Positions 18,165 through 26,881 of a stretch of DNA of 64,000 nucleotides are shown piece after piece. Position 1 is the first letter of the stretch. Every line of letters begins with the position of its first letter. The notes below the pieces were generated by a model that saw nothing but the letters and a program-made list of their open reading frames with translations, was not told the DNA's origin and did no database searches. A program made the translations under genes and the position numbers. This DNA is from Nostoc sp. FACHB-280 (lineage in GTDB: Bacteria; Cyanobacteriota; Cyanobacteriia; Cyanobacteriales; Nostocaceae), in the NCBI RefSeq assembly GCF_014697615.1, contig NZ_JACJSD010000004.1, forward strand, positions 124,001-188,000. The letters run 5' to 3'.

Positions 18165-18254
18165 ATGGGACAACTAGAATGGGATGATCAACAATTTCGG
18201 AGTCTGTGGCTGAAATACAATCCTGGAATAATTGATGATTTGTATGTCTATTGA
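18165..18254 (+). CDS. Possible 29-codon ORF overlapping the next gene
   Basis: ATG 18165 opens a frame of 29 residues, beginning 'MGQLEWDDQQFRSLWLKYN' and ending 'GIIDDLYVY' before TGA at 18252-18254. Its composition (Trp, Asp, Gln, Tyr) is that of protein rather than noise. It overlaps the first codons of the DUF1877 gene in another frame. It could be a coupled leader peptide or the remnant of a larger gene cut at its 5' end by the repeats upstream. I know no family for it. Confidence 0.25.
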   Translation: MGQLEWDDQQFRSLWLKYNPGIIDDLYVY

Positions 18255-18831
18255 ACTGAGACTGTTAAAAGTTAATTACAATACACTCCATGACATTGAA
18301 TCATTCTTAATTCAATGGGCTGAGAATTATGATGGAGGAACTGATGATTCTTTTGAAGTTAATAACGGTTTTCCAGAGGTATTATATTTTCTGCTGACTG
18401 GTTCAACTGACATATCAGCAGCATGGTTCAGTGATTCTAAATTATTAGTCCAAGAAATATCAATACCGAACTATGAAAATGTTTTGTTGGTTGATGCTTT
18501 AGCTGGCGGAAGATGTTTAAAATCATTACGTTCTCATGGACTGATAGCAACTTGTTTAACAGTTGAACAGGTTCAGGAAGTTGCTCAAGCTTTGTCTAAA
18601 ATTGCTCAAGAAGATTTAGCATCACGTTGGGATGCTTTAAATCTATTCGCTAGTGCAGAACGTCGTAAAATAATTGGTAGTTTGGAGAAGTTACAACCAA
18701 ACTTTAGGAACTTGGAACAGTCTGTAGAGAACATTGAAGATTTCTCTGAATATTTTATCAACGAATTTGTTGCTTACTATATTAATGCTGCTCAAAATAA
18801 TATGGGAATTGTAATTCTTGATTGCACTTAA
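18235..18831 (+). CDS. DUF1877 family protein
   Basis: A 198-residue cytosolic protein resembling DUF1877 (YfbM-like), of unknown function: 'LYFLLTGSTD' is followed by 'VLLVDALAGGR', which fits the family pattern of a conserved 'LHFLLTG' and a later 'L..EQV..VA.AL' helix ('LTVEQVQEVAQALSKI'). Start codons at 18235 (ATG) and 18244 (ATG, 'MSIELRLLKV') both fit; the second matches the family opening better. DUF1877 genes are often near toxin-antitoxin or immunity-like loci, but nothing here proves such a role. The stop codon lies within the 28-bp palindrome at 18829-18856. Confidence 0.7.
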   Translation: MICMSIELRLLKVNYNTLHDIESFLIQWAENYDGGTDDSFEVNNGFPEVLYFLLTGSTDISAAWFSDSKLLVQEISIPNYENVLLVDALAGGRCLKSLRSHGLIATCLTVEQVQEVAQALSKIAQEDLASRWDALNLFASAERRKIIGSLEKLQPNFRNLEQSVENIEDFSEYFINEFVAYYINAAQNNMGIVILDCT

Positions 18832-18856
18832 GAGGATGTTTTAAAACATCCTCTTA
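18829..18856. terminator. Perfect 28-bp palindrome at the DUF1877 stop
   Basis: TAAGAGGATGTTTT followed at once by its exact complement AAAACATCCTCTTA. The arms include the stop codon of the upstream gene. They match the termini (TTAGAGGATGTTT) of the 164-bp element at 12300-12463 with its interior removed, so this may be a deletion relic of that element that now acts as a transcription terminator. Confidence 0.65.
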
Positions 18857-18932
18857 GTTAGTATGAATCATACATTTGTAACTGATTTGTGACACATACT
18901 CATTTAATTAAGTGTCCATAATACTATTATTT

Positions 18933-19964
18933 TCAATTTGTTTCTTGAATTTGTAGGCGGATAGTGTGATCAGTTGTTCCACTCAGTTGCAGTTCCATAA
19001 TTTCTGTACCGAGGGGTTCAATGGAACTGAGAAGAGAGCGCAGGTTTGGCGTACTTGCACCTGTATCGACATACAATCTATCGGCTAAACTGCTGATGCG
19101 TTTCCATGTCATGTATAACTTGCCAATCATTTGTTCCATTTGCGATGCTTGATTGACTAAATCAGCTGCAACGCTTAAACAGCCGACTCTGTGCGCTTCT
19201 TCTAAGGCGGTTTCTATGTCTACATCTTCTTTAACTAGTGCTTGGACTTGTGCCGCAGATTTGAGATATTTGGCTAACTGACGCGCTTCTGTAGTTACTT
19301 GCTTGATGGTGTCTACGTCAGGGTTGGCAATAATTTCTTTTTGAATAAATTTTTGGTGCTGTTCTGGTAACTTTTCCATTTCCTTTACCAATGGCGCAAT
19401 GTAGCGGGGTGGTAAGGAATTATCTGCGGCTTTTACCTTGACTGGTTCCGGGATTAAATCGGAAGACATCGCCATCCATTCATCGGTGAGTTGGCGGACT
19501 TCGCGCCGGGTGATGCGATCGCCTTTTTGGGCGGCTTCACTCACCATTTGCTGTACTTCTGGGGCAGATTTCGCCGTTTCGACAAAGGCGCGTTTGCTAA
19601 AGTTATTGACTGCGGCTGGTTCTAGCCTACCTTCTTCTAAAAGGGTATCGGCACTGTTGGCTAGTTGAATCCAAGAATAAGCTTGGCTCTTGCTAATTTC
19701 TCTTTCTTTTAGCCATTTGAGAAAGCCAGTACCCCGTCCATCGCCGCCTTTTTTTTCTCTGTCGCGCACAGCCCTTAAAATTCGTCCCCGCCAAATTTCT
19801 GTTTGCAGATCAAAGCGATCGCATACTTGCCAAGCTATATCTAACTGCTGTAAAAAATCAGACTCAGGAATTTGCTCATCTTCTGGGTCTGGTAGTTCAA
19901 AACTAAGATCAGTAGGCTGTTGTAGGGCAGCAGCAAGGTCATTAATAGCGTCGGTATCTTGCAC
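18933..19964 (-). CDS. Conserved cyanobacterial protein with DUF3102/ParB-like helix-turn-helix
   Basis: A 343-residue soluble protein. Residues about 58-110 ('RGRILRAVRDREKK', 'FLKWLKEREISKSQAYSWIQ') fit the DUF3102/KfrA-like layout, in which a short basic helix precedes a helix-turn-helix 'FLKWL...S.S.A..WI.LA'; a DNA-binding role is therefore plausible. The rest is mostly charged alpha-helix, with a probable coiled coil near 255-295. The start is ATG 19964, with an acidic leader. It stands alone between two plus-strand genes. I do not recognise a characterised homologue. Confidence 0.6.
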   Translation of the reverse strand: MQDTDAINDLAAALQQPTDLSFELPDPEDEQIPESDFLQQLDIAWQVCDRFDLQTEIWRGRILRAVRDREKKGGDGRGTGFLKWLKEREISKSQAYSWIQLANSADTLLEEGRLEPAAVNNFSKRAFVETAKSAPEVQQMVSEAAQKGDRITRREVRQLTDEWMAMSSDLIPEPVKVKAADNSLPPRYIAPLVKEMEKLPEQHQKFIQKEIIANPDVDTIKQVTTEARQLAKYLKSAAQVQALVKEDVDIETALEEAHRVGCLSVAADLVNQASQMEQMIGKLYMTWKRISSLADRLYVDTGASTPNLRSLLSSIEPLGTEIMELQLSGTTDHTIRLQIQETN

Positions 19965-20246
19965 GGTGGATGACTGACTAAAATATGCGTCGGCTTATTA
20001 TGACACAATCTTTAGGGAGTGGGAAATAAGATACAGATCAGCTAGTACAAGCCTAGTTTGACGAAACTCAAAAATATTACTTAGCTAATTGGCGTTGACG
20101 TTGCGATCGCTACATGACATCTTTGATGAAACAAAAGAGCGATCGTCGGGATTAGATGTGATTGAGCATCAACTAACAAACTCTTTATGACGGATGCTGA
20201 TTACTGCGTATATTCAGCGACGTAAATATAATTTCGTTCCAGCAAT

Positions 20247-21155
20247 ATGCCAAGATTTTTCAAGTTAATCATCAATATAGTATGTTTGGGAGCATTGCTA
20301 ATCTTATGCCAACAAGTCTGGGCGCAAGAATGGCAACCTGTACGTGGTGGCATTCCCTTTGGTATTAGTGGTATAGCTTTGTTAGGACAACAAAATAATT
20401 CTCTAGAATTTTTGATTGTCCATGATAACAAACAAAAAAATCAAGGTCGCCTAGCAACTATTAAGATTCAAAGTAAAAATGCCCCTGAGTATTTACCTTT
20501 AAATTGGCAAAATAATCTAGCGTTACCAATAGATTTAGAAGCTTTAACCTCTGTTCCCAAAAACAGTAATGATTTTATTGCTTTTGCTAGTTCAGGAAAA
20601 GCCTATCATTTAAAATTCCAGCCTAATAGTAAAACTATTTCTGTAATTAAAGAATTTAGTCTTTCAAATATTCCTCCAGAAAGTAACTTTGAAGCCTTTG
20701 CACTGCAAGATATCGATAACAAATTAGTTGCTGTTTGGGCGCATCGTGGTGAAGCAGAACAACCAGCAATTATTTATTGGGGAAAATTAGATTTACAAAA
20801 ATATCAAATAACTACTCTTGGTTCTGCTAATTTTACAGTTCCCTTTCCTTTAGGAAATGTGCGGCATATTTCTGATTTAAAAATAGACTCTGCTGGAATT
20901 GTCTATGTCACTTCAGCCAGTGATGCAGGAGATGATGGCCCATTTCAATCAGCAGTATATGTTGCAGGTTACGTGGGATGGAGTGGTAATAAATTAGTTT
21001 GGCGGCAAAGTTCACAATTAGTTCCACTCCATCGCAGTGATTATCACAAAATTGAAGGTATGGAACTAGTACCCGGTATTGCAGGTGGATTAATTGTGGG
21101 TACTGATGATGAAAATTTTGGTTCCTATGTGTATATGGTAGGCGGAAGTAATTAA
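20247..21155 (+). CDS. Secreted protein of unknown function, beta-propeller-like
   Basis: A 302-residue exported protein. The N-terminus has Lys/Arg, a hydrophobic core ('LIINIVCLGALLILC') and 'QVWAQ', a likely signal peptidase I site near residue 26. The mature part alternates beta-strand segments with short loops ('FLIVHDNKQKNQGRLATI', 'LVAVWAHRGEAEQPAIIYWG', 'GNVRHISDLKIDSAGIVYVT'), suggesting a beta-propeller that binds something in the periplasm. It ends with 'GGLIVGTDDENFG', an esterase-like-propeller look. I cannot name the family. A short 'gggtgtaaggg'-type repeat follows the stop. Confidence 0.6.
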   Translation: MPRFFKLIINIVCLGALLILCQQVWAQEWQPVRGGIPFGISGIALLGQQNNSLEFLIVHDNKQKNQGRLATIKIQSKNAPEYLPLNWQNNLALPIDLEALTSVPKNSNDFIAFASSGKAYHLKFQPNSKTISVIKEFSLSNIPPESNFEAFALQDIDNKLVAVWAHRGEAEQPAIIYWGKLDLQKYQITTLGSANFTVPFPLGNVRHISDLKIDSAGIVYVTSASDAGDDGPFQSAVYVAGYVGWSGNKLVWRQSSQLVPLHRSDYHKIEGMELVPGIAGGLIVGTDDENFGSYVYMVGGSN

Positions 21156-21237
21156 GGCAAACTTTGGCGGATGTAATGGTATAAGGGTGAAGGTCTTTTA
21201 TACCCTTACACCCATTCACCCTTACACCCTCATTAAC

Positions 21238-22329
21238 CTACACATTAAATAGGAATAACATCACATCTCCTTCTTGTACGATGTACTCTTTGCCTTCACT
21301 TCTAACTAAGCCTTTTTCTTTGGCACTTTTCATCGAACCACTTGCTACCAAATCATCATACGCAACAGTTTCAGCGCGAATAAATCCACGTTCAAAATCA
21401 GAGTGAATCACACCTGCGGCTTGGGGTGCAGACATACCAGCGTTAATTGTCCAAGCACGGCTTTCTTTGGGGCCGCTAGTGAAATAAGTCCGCAAACCTA
21501 ACAAGGTATAAGTCGCGCGAATCAAAGATTTTAACCCGCCTTCTTTCACACCTAAAGATTCTAAGAAATCTGCTTTGTCTTCTTCAGCTAATTCCACTAA
21601 TTCTGCTTCTACTTGAGCAGAAACGATGACGACTTGAGCATTTTCTTGTGAGGCAATTTGTCGGACTTTTTCGACAAATTCATTACCTGTAGCTAAGTCA
21701 TCTTCTGAAACATTGGCAGCGTAAATAATCGGTTTACTGGTGAGCAGTCCTAGCCCTTGAATAATGGCTGCTTCTTCTTCATTTAAACTGACTTGACGGA
21801 CAGATTTACCTTCGTTTAAGGCTGCTACTAATTTTTCGAGAACTGTAATTTCAAACTGAGCGTCTTTGCTGGTGCGGGCTTGTTTGCGGGTACGTTCAAT
21901 GCGGCGTTCAATTTGGGCTAAGTCGGATAAACCGAGTTCTAAATTGATAATTTCAATATCCCGCGCTGGATCAACAGAACCAGCAACGTGGATAATATCA
22001 TCATTCTCAAAACAACGTACCACATGAACGATCGCATCAACTTCTCGAATGTGGGATAAAAATTGGTTCCCCAACCCTTCACCTTGACTCGCACCTTTGA
22101 CTAAACCGGCAATATCCACAAACTCAACACGGGCTGGGATAATTTGTACCGAACCAGCAATTTGCGAAAGCACGTTTAACCGCTCATCCGGTACTGAGAC
22201 AACGCCGACATTCGGTTCAATCGTGCAGAAGGGAAAGTTAGCAGCCTCCGCTTTAGCATTGGCTACTAAGGCATTAAACAAAGTAGATTTTCCGACGTTG
22301 GGAAGTCCGACAATTCCGGCTCTTAGCAT
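21238..22329 (-). CDS. ychF: YchF/OLA1-type ATPase (redox-regulated, ribosome-binding)
   Basis: A universally conserved Obg-family P-loop protein that hydrolyses ATP rather than GTP and binds ribosomes. Walker A 'GLPNVGKSTLFNAL' (residues 8-21), switch region 'VDIAGLVKGASQGEGLGNQFL', and at the G4 position 'NVSEDD' in place of NKxD, which is the basis of ATP preference. The C-terminal TGS domain carries 'LRTYFTSGPKESRAWTI' and 'GVIHSDFERGFIRAE'. At 363 residues it is full length. Start ATG 22329. A 'ttttagattttag' heptamer tract lies just upstream (22330-22358). Confidence 0.96.
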   Translation of the reverse strand: MLRAGIVGLPNVGKSTLFNALVANAKAEAANFPFCTIEPNVGVVSVPDERLNVLSQIAGSVQIIPARVEFVDIAGLVKGASQGEGLGNQFLSHIREVDAIVHVVRCFENDDIIHVAGSVDPARDIEIINLELGLSDLAQIERRIERTRKQARTSKDAQFEITVLEKLVAALNEGKSVRQVSLNEEEAAIIQGLGLLTSKPIIYAANVSEDDLATGNEFVEKVRQIASQENAQVVIVSAQVEAELVELAEEDKADFLESLGVKEGGLKSLIRATYTLLGLRTYFTSGPKESRAWTINAGMSAPQAAGVIHSDFERGFIRAETVAYDDLVASGSMKSAKEKGLVRSEGKEYIVQEGDVMLFLFNV

Positions 22330-22374
22330 TTTGGATTTTAGATTTTAGATTTTGGCTCAAACTACTAAGATAAT

Positions 22375-22596
22375 TCAAACAGGTTCAGGTATGGTTTGGG
22401 GAATTGGCCCAGGAACAGTTTGCGGAATTGGTGCAGGTACAGTTTCTGGTACAGGCCCCGGTATTGGTTGGGGAATGGGTGCAGGTACGGGTTCTGGCGC
22501 TGGTTGAGGAATTTTTGGTTCAGGCGTTGGTAGGGGGTTTGGTTGCGGTGTCGGAATTTGGGGGTCGGGAATTGAAATAGCTTGAATATCAATCAT
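22375..22596 (-). CDS. Small proline-rich repeat protein
   Basis: A 73-residue ORF made almost wholly of 'P.PIPQPIPGPVPETVPAP'-type repeats after a short leader 'MIDIQAISIPDPQ'. No signal peptide or membrane segment is seen. Because the DNA repeats with a 3n period, a second frame (22365-22592) is also open; I prefer this one because it has the sensible start and the Pro-Xaa-Pro register. Polyproline proteins of this kind occur in cyanobacteria with unknown function. It lies between ychF and the nucleotidyltransferase gene on the same strand. Confidence 0.45.
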   Translation of the reverse strand: MIDIQAISIPDPQIPTPQPNPLPTPEPKIPQPAPEPVPAPIPQPIPGPVPETVPAPIPQTVPGPIPQTIPEPV

Positions 22597-22714
22597 GGGT
22601 AGTTCTTAAATTACCTGACTTCCTCAAGCTAGATGATTACCCTTGATGCTGACATCTTCCTAAAAAGTGGGAAAAAATCTGAAGTATGAAGTCTAAAGTA
22701 TGAAATAGAGCTTC

Positions 22715-22747
22715 AGATCCCCGACTTCTTTAAGAAGTCGGGGATCT
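22715..22747. repeat. Palindromic repeat AGATCCCCGACTTCTT, copy 2
   Basis: A 16-bp perfect inverted repeat (22715-22730 with 22732-22747) followed on the plus strand by 'ttttg'. It lies 37 bp past the 3' end of the minus-strand gene at 22785-25313, so it may terminate that transcript. It matches the hairpins at 9915 and 26078. Confidence 0.8.
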
Positions 22748-22784
22748 TTTGTCTGCTATCTACCCTTGCAAAGCAAAGAAATTT

Positions 22785-25313
22785 TCAAACTTCTGCGGGG
22801 TGATATTCTTGCTGTCTTTCCACAAAAGTTTGGACGCGGTGGCGGTAGTTGCGGATGGTGTCGTCTACCCAATCGCGATCGCTACTATTGGCGTATAAAT
22901 GTACTAATGGCTCACTGGCATCGGGTAAAACTAACAGCCAATTGTCATCGAATGGTTGACCAATTTTCACGCCATCGATGAGTTCGAGGTTTTGGGCTGG
23001 GTGGGTTTCTACTAAGTAGCGCATCAATGCACCCTTAGCAGTCCAAGGACAGCGAATTGTTTGGGTTCTGTGAATGACGCGGGGTAATTCGGAACGTGCA
23101 GTAGCCAGCGATCGCTCTTGAATTGTTAACATTTCTATTATTTTGGCGATGCAGAACATAGAATCAAACCCCGGATGCAGTTGCGGGAAAATAAAACCAG
23201 TATCACCACTACCACCCAGAACTACATTAGAATTTTTTTGGCAAGCTTCCATTAAAGCGGTTGGGTTAGCCTTCGTCCGAATCACTCTCCCATCATGGCG
23301 ACGGGCGACTTGTTCCACCGCACTAGAGGCGTGAACTGGGACAACTACTGTACCTCTGGGATTAGATGTCAATATCATATCCACCATTAAGGCGGTTAAC
23401 ATTTCCCCACGAATGGGAAAGCCTGATTCATCAACTAAAATTAGCTGTTCGCCATTGGCTGAGACTTGCACACCAAAGTTAGCTTTCAGGGCTTCCACCA
23501 CATGACCTAACTGGGTTAATAAGGCTTCGCGGTCAGCCGTAGTAACAGCGTGTTTATTTAAGCTGGCGTTGAGTACCACTGCATCCGCACCGAATTTATC
23601 CAGCATTTGGGGTAAAACTGCCCCAGAGACAGCATAAACATAGTCAATGACGATTTTGGCACGACTGTTGGTGAGGGTAGAAACGTGGAGAAGTTTTTCA
23701 AAGGCGGTGCAGTAACTGTCAATAACTTGACTGGGATAAGCGACATCGCCAACTTCATGAATCAACGCCCGACGCATATCTTCTTTAAAATATGCCCCTT
23801 CAATTTTCTTTTCTTGGGCTTTGGAAATATTAATCCCTTTGCCATCCATGAATTCTATTAAGATGTAGTCGGGGCGATCGGGATGGACTCTGACATGGAT
23901 ACCGCCAGCCACCGACATCATCGGAATAACCGTCCGGGCGATGGGGATAGCGGTAGCATCAAGGTTTTGAATATCAACCCCTACAGACATTAAACCGGCA
24001 ATTAGCGATCGCGTCACCATCCGCGAAATGTTCCGTTGGTCTCTCGATACTGTAACTTTGGAACCTGGTTTTAAAATCGAACCATAAGCCGAACCTAAGC
24101 GCACCGCAAATTCTGGGGTAATGTCGATATTTGCCAAACCTTGTACGCCACGTTGACCAAACAAGTTGCGTTGGGCAGTATTCCCCCAAATCAAGTTGAT
24201 GTTTAAAATTGCACCAGACTCTATTTTCTTACTCGGCCAAACACGCACACTAGTACTAATTTGCGCTTCTTCTCCCACCGTAGATAACGAACCCACTACC
24301 GCAGCTTCTAATACATGGGCGCGACGGTCTACACGGCTACCACGGGAAATCACACAGGCACTTAATTGGGCTTCTTCACCAATAAACGCCCCATTCCACA
24401 CAATTGGACGCTTCAGGTTAGCATCAGCCCCAAGAGTGACGTTATCACCAATGACTGTTCCAGCTTCAATTTGAACTCTCGCCCCAATGCGGCAATTATC
24501 GCCAATCATGGCAGGAGTTTCAATATGGGCTGTTGCATCGATAAAAGTATTCTGTCCTACCCAAACACCAGGCGAAACTTCTTCATAAGCAAATTCGAGT
24601 TTTACCTTCCGGTCTAAAGCATCATATTGTGCTTCCCGATAAGCATCTAAATGGCCGACATCGCACCAGTAACCTTGGGCGATATAGCCATACATCGGCT
24701 CATTTTTGGCTAAAAGTAATGGAAACAAATCTTTAGAGAAATCTGTTTCGGTATTAGCTGGTAAATAATCTAAAACTTCGGGTTCAAGAATGTATGTCCC
24801 GGTGTTGACTGTATCGGAAAAAATTTCGCTTGTAGATGGTTTTTCTAAAAATCGTTTAATTTTACCTTCTTCGTCGGTAATGACGACCCCAAATTCAATG
24901 GGGTTAGGAACCCTAGTTAAAATCAAAGTGGCTTTTGATTGTTTTTGTTTATGAAATTCAATTGCTGCTGTTAAATCAAAATCTGTGATGCTATCGCCAC
25001 TAATTACTAAAAAAGTTTCATCTAGTAGTTCGGCAATATTTTTCACGCAGCCCGCAGTCCCCAACGGCTGATCTTCTTCCACAGCGTAGGTCATTTGTAC
25101 GCCAAAATCGCTACCATCTTGAAAGTAGTCACGCAAGACATCGGGTAAATAATGTAATGTGGCAATGACTTCGGTGATTTGATGTCTTTTGAGCAGATTG
25201 ATAATATGTTCAGCAATGGGTCGATTGAGAATCGGCACCATTGGTTTAGGTAAATCACAAGTTAAAGGACGAAGCCTTGTTCCGGAACCGCCTGCCATCA
25301 GTACTGCACGCAT
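22785..25313 (-). CDS. Mannose-1-phosphate guanylyltransferase-like fusion protein
   Basis: An 842-residue three-part protein. Residues 1-235 are a nucleotidyltransferase ('[19 protein letters not shown]' at 6-24, '[12 protein letters not shown]', '[12 protein letters not shown]'), which should make GDP-mannose or a related NDP-sugar. Residues about 250-370 are a left-handed beta-helix of hexapeptide repeats. Residues about 380-840 resemble phosphomannomutase/phosphoglucomutase, yet where these have the phosphoserine loop TASHNP this protein has '[11 protein letters not shown]' (473-483), and where they have the DGDxDR metal loop it has 'VQVSANGEQ' (615-623). The mutase half is therefore probably not catalytic in the usual way. 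It likely supplies sugar nucleotides for glycans. Start ATG 25313. The gene is monocistronic. Confidence 0.85.
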   Translation of the reverse strand: MRAVLMAGGSGTRLRPLTCDLPKPMVPILNRPIAEHIINLLKRHQITEVIATLHYLPDVLRDYFQDGSDFGVQMTYAVEEDQPLGTAGCVKNIAELLDETFLVISGDSITDFDLTAAIEFHKQKQSKATLILTRVPNPIEFGVVITDEEGKIKRFLEKPSTSEIFSDTVNTGTYILEPEVLDYLPANTETDFSKDLFPLLLAKNEPMYGYIAQGYWCDVGHLDAYREAQYDALDRKVKLEFAYEEVSPGVWVGQNTFIDATAHIETPAMIGDNCRIGARVQIEAGTVIGDNVTLGADANLKRPIVWNGAFIGEEAQLSACVISRGSRVDRRAHVLEAAVVGSLSTVGEEAQISTSVRVWPSKKIESGAILNINLIWGNTAQRNLFGQRGVQGLANIDITPEFAVRLGSAYGSILKPGSKVTVSRDQRNISRMVTRSLIAGLMSVGVDIQNLDATAIPIARTVIPMMSVAGGIHVRVHPDRPDYILIEFMDGKGINISKAQEKKIEGAYFKEDMRRALIHEVGDVAYPSQVIDSYCTAFEKLLHVSTLTNSRAKIVIDYVYAVSGAVLPQMLDKFGADAVVLNASLNKHAVTTADREALLTQLGHVVEALKANFGVQVSANGEQLILVDESGFPIRGEMLTALMVDMILTSNPRGTVVVPVHASSAVEQVARRHDGRVIRTKANPTALMEACQKNSNVVLGGSGDTGFIFPQLHPGFDSMFCIAKIIEMLTIQERSLATARSELPRVIHRTQTIRCPWTAKGALMRYLVETHPAQNLELIDGVKIGQPFDDNWLLVLPDASEPLVHLYANSSDRDWVDDTIRNYRHRVQTFVERQQEYHPAEV

Positions 25314-25793
25314 AAATCCTCCTAAGATTATTTGCAGCCTTAACTGCTTGTAAACCTATGAAAATATTTCGGTTTTATTTTTAGTGTCTTATAGATGTTC
25401 TGAGTTTAGGAACTTCCACAAGAGACATCTACGAAGTGTTAAGCATATTTACTCAACACATTAGCCTGTCTAGAAAAATAAAGAAATGTTTCTAAAAATC
25501 GAGTTTATTTATTATGCCAGTTTCCTATACTGTTGCGGTAGCAAGAAAGTAGAAAAAAGAACATAAAAATCTAGAATAGTATATTCTTTTTATTTTTATA
25601 ATTTAGCTTCCTGGTTAAATAGCAACAATGTTGGATGTTAATTTACACTGGAATCAGAGAAGATGCGATCGCATCCTCAACAGGTCAGAAAATCAATACT
25701 AAATTCTCGCTTGTTAGTATAAATTAATAATTGTTGAGAGATTTTGATAAATCTTAACTTAAAATCAGCCAGTACTGAATGGAGTTCCTGAAA
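25314..25793. other. 480-bp AT-rich intergenic region
   Basis: Divergent promoters for the nucleotidyltransferase (minus) and the small membrane protein (plus) must lie here. I see no ORF above 25 codons, no repeat of the dispersed families, and one 'gatgcgatcgcatc' extended HIP1 palindrome near 25662. No promoter could be assigned with confidence. Confidence 0.4.
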
Positions 25794-25985
25794 ATGAGCA
25801 AATTAATCGTCTTTGTTTTGCTAGTAGGTTATGTCGGTTTAGGTTGGAAGTTTTGGAAGGGATTTACCAGGACTAACTTTACACCATCCTTACTCAATCG
25901 GGTTGCTTTATCTTTGTTATGGCCTGTTTTATTTATCGCTAATCAATCCTATCGCCGCAATTTTAGAAAAGCGTTGAAGGGATAG
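25794..25985 (+). CDS. Small membrane protein, conserved-looking
   Basis: A 63-residue protein with one clear transmembrane helix near the N-terminus ('LIVFVLLVGYVGLGWKFW', about 4-21) and a second hydrophobic stretch ('LNRVALSLLWPVLFIAN', about 34-50), ending with basic residues ('RRNFRKALKG'). I chose ATG 25794 because 'ggag' sits nine bases upstream of it; the in-frame ATG at 25779 precedes that ribosome site. The positive-inside rule suggests a cytosolic C-terminus. Function unknown. Confidence 0.7.
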   Translation: MSKLIVFVLLVGYVGLGWKFWKGFTRTNFTPSLLNRVALSLLWPVLFIANQSYRRNFRKALKG

Positions 25986-26077
25986 GTGTTAATTTTAAAT
26001 TTACCAGTATCGACCTGTAGCGATCGCCTATATCTTAAAAAAGTTTAGTGAGTAGTTTCTTGAAATTCCAGAGTTTT

Positions 26078-26110
26078 AGACCCCCGACTTCTTAAAGAAG
26101 TCGGGGGTCT
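26078..26110. repeat. Palindromic repeat AGACCCCCGACTTCTT, copy 3
   Basis: A 33-bp hairpin repeat, with compensating changes relative to copies 1 and 2 (GACCCCC...GGGGGTC instead of GATCCCC...GGGGATC). Such covariation shows that the stem, not only the sequence, has been kept. It lies between two convergent genes, 6 bp from the stop of the minus-strand gene, where it could terminate both. Confidence 0.8.
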
Positions 26111-26115
26111 TGTAC

Positions 26116-26724
26116 TTAACCAATAGGTAAATTGCCTGGGTTAACTGCGTGAATATATTCACTACCAGAATGTGGTCTACCACGTTTATATCTGGCTTCT
26201 TCAGGATTACCCCATCCTAGCTGTAAAATCATCTCTAAAAAGTTAGGATTTTCCCACTTCCATAAACTTGCCCACTCAGTTCTGTGAGCAATTCTTTGGA
26301 TATCATCTGTAGTAATTTGTTGATATTGCTTACTGTTATTAAAACTTAAATATAAATCCATATCACTGGTTACTTCATACCAAAACTTCAATATCGCATC
26401 TTTGGCAGATTGTAATATGGCGATATCACTAGTCAACCCTACTAATTCGGTATCTACTTCTGGATAGCGCAAAGTTTTGCCTTTGACTGTCATTTCGCGC
26501 CAGACAATACCGGAAACATGATGTTCTCTTTGATAGTTGTGAATAGCCGCTTTAAAATCTTGATAGGCAGTAAACTTTTGGAACCCCTCGGTTCTGATAA
26601 ACTGGTCTATTACAGGATTGCCAGAGACTGTTACTTCTAACTTCAGACGCTCTCCTTTTAGACAAGCTTGGCGTTCGGCTGCCAAAATTTGGATTAGCTC
26701 TTCGGTAGTGTAAACTTTTGACAT
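26116..26724 (-). CDS. Hypothetical protein, cytosolic
   Basis: A 202-residue protein with no signal peptide or membrane segment. The N-terminus 'MSKVYTTEELIQILAAERQACLKGERLKL' is helical. The middle has conserved-looking aromatic and charged residues ('AYQDFKAAIHNYQREHHVSGIVWREMTVKG'). The C-terminus 'GWGNPEEARYKRGRPHSGSEYIHAVNPGNLPIG' looks like a tail. I do not recognise the family or a catalytic motif. Start ATG 26724. It stands alone between convergent and co-directional neighbours. Confidence 0.6.
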   Translation of the reverse strand: MSKVYTTEELIQILAAERQACLKGERLKLEVTVSGNPVIDQFIRTEGFQKFTAYQDFKAAIHNYQREHHVSGIVWREMTVKGKTLRYPEVDTELVGLTSDIAILQSAKDAILKFWYEVTSDMDLYLSFNNSKQYQQITTDDIQRIAHRTEWASLWKWENPNFLEMILQLGWGNPEEARYKRGRPHSGSEYIHAVNPGNLPIG

Positions 26725-26881
26725 TAGTTATTTAGTCAAGGGTCAATAGTCAATAGTTTTGAACTATGAATTTCCGTATGTGTGAAAATTGGTTATTTCA
26801 ACATTATCCTTTGCTTGATTGGTGATGCAGTAGCCCACAGTACTAAAAATTAGGGTAGACCATCTCAGTCTACCCTGGCAG

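Noticed and set aside
22365-22592. Second open frame of the proline-rich gene
   Set aside because: It is open only because the repeat period is a multiple of three. Its Gln/Tyr/Phe-rich product has no sensible start.
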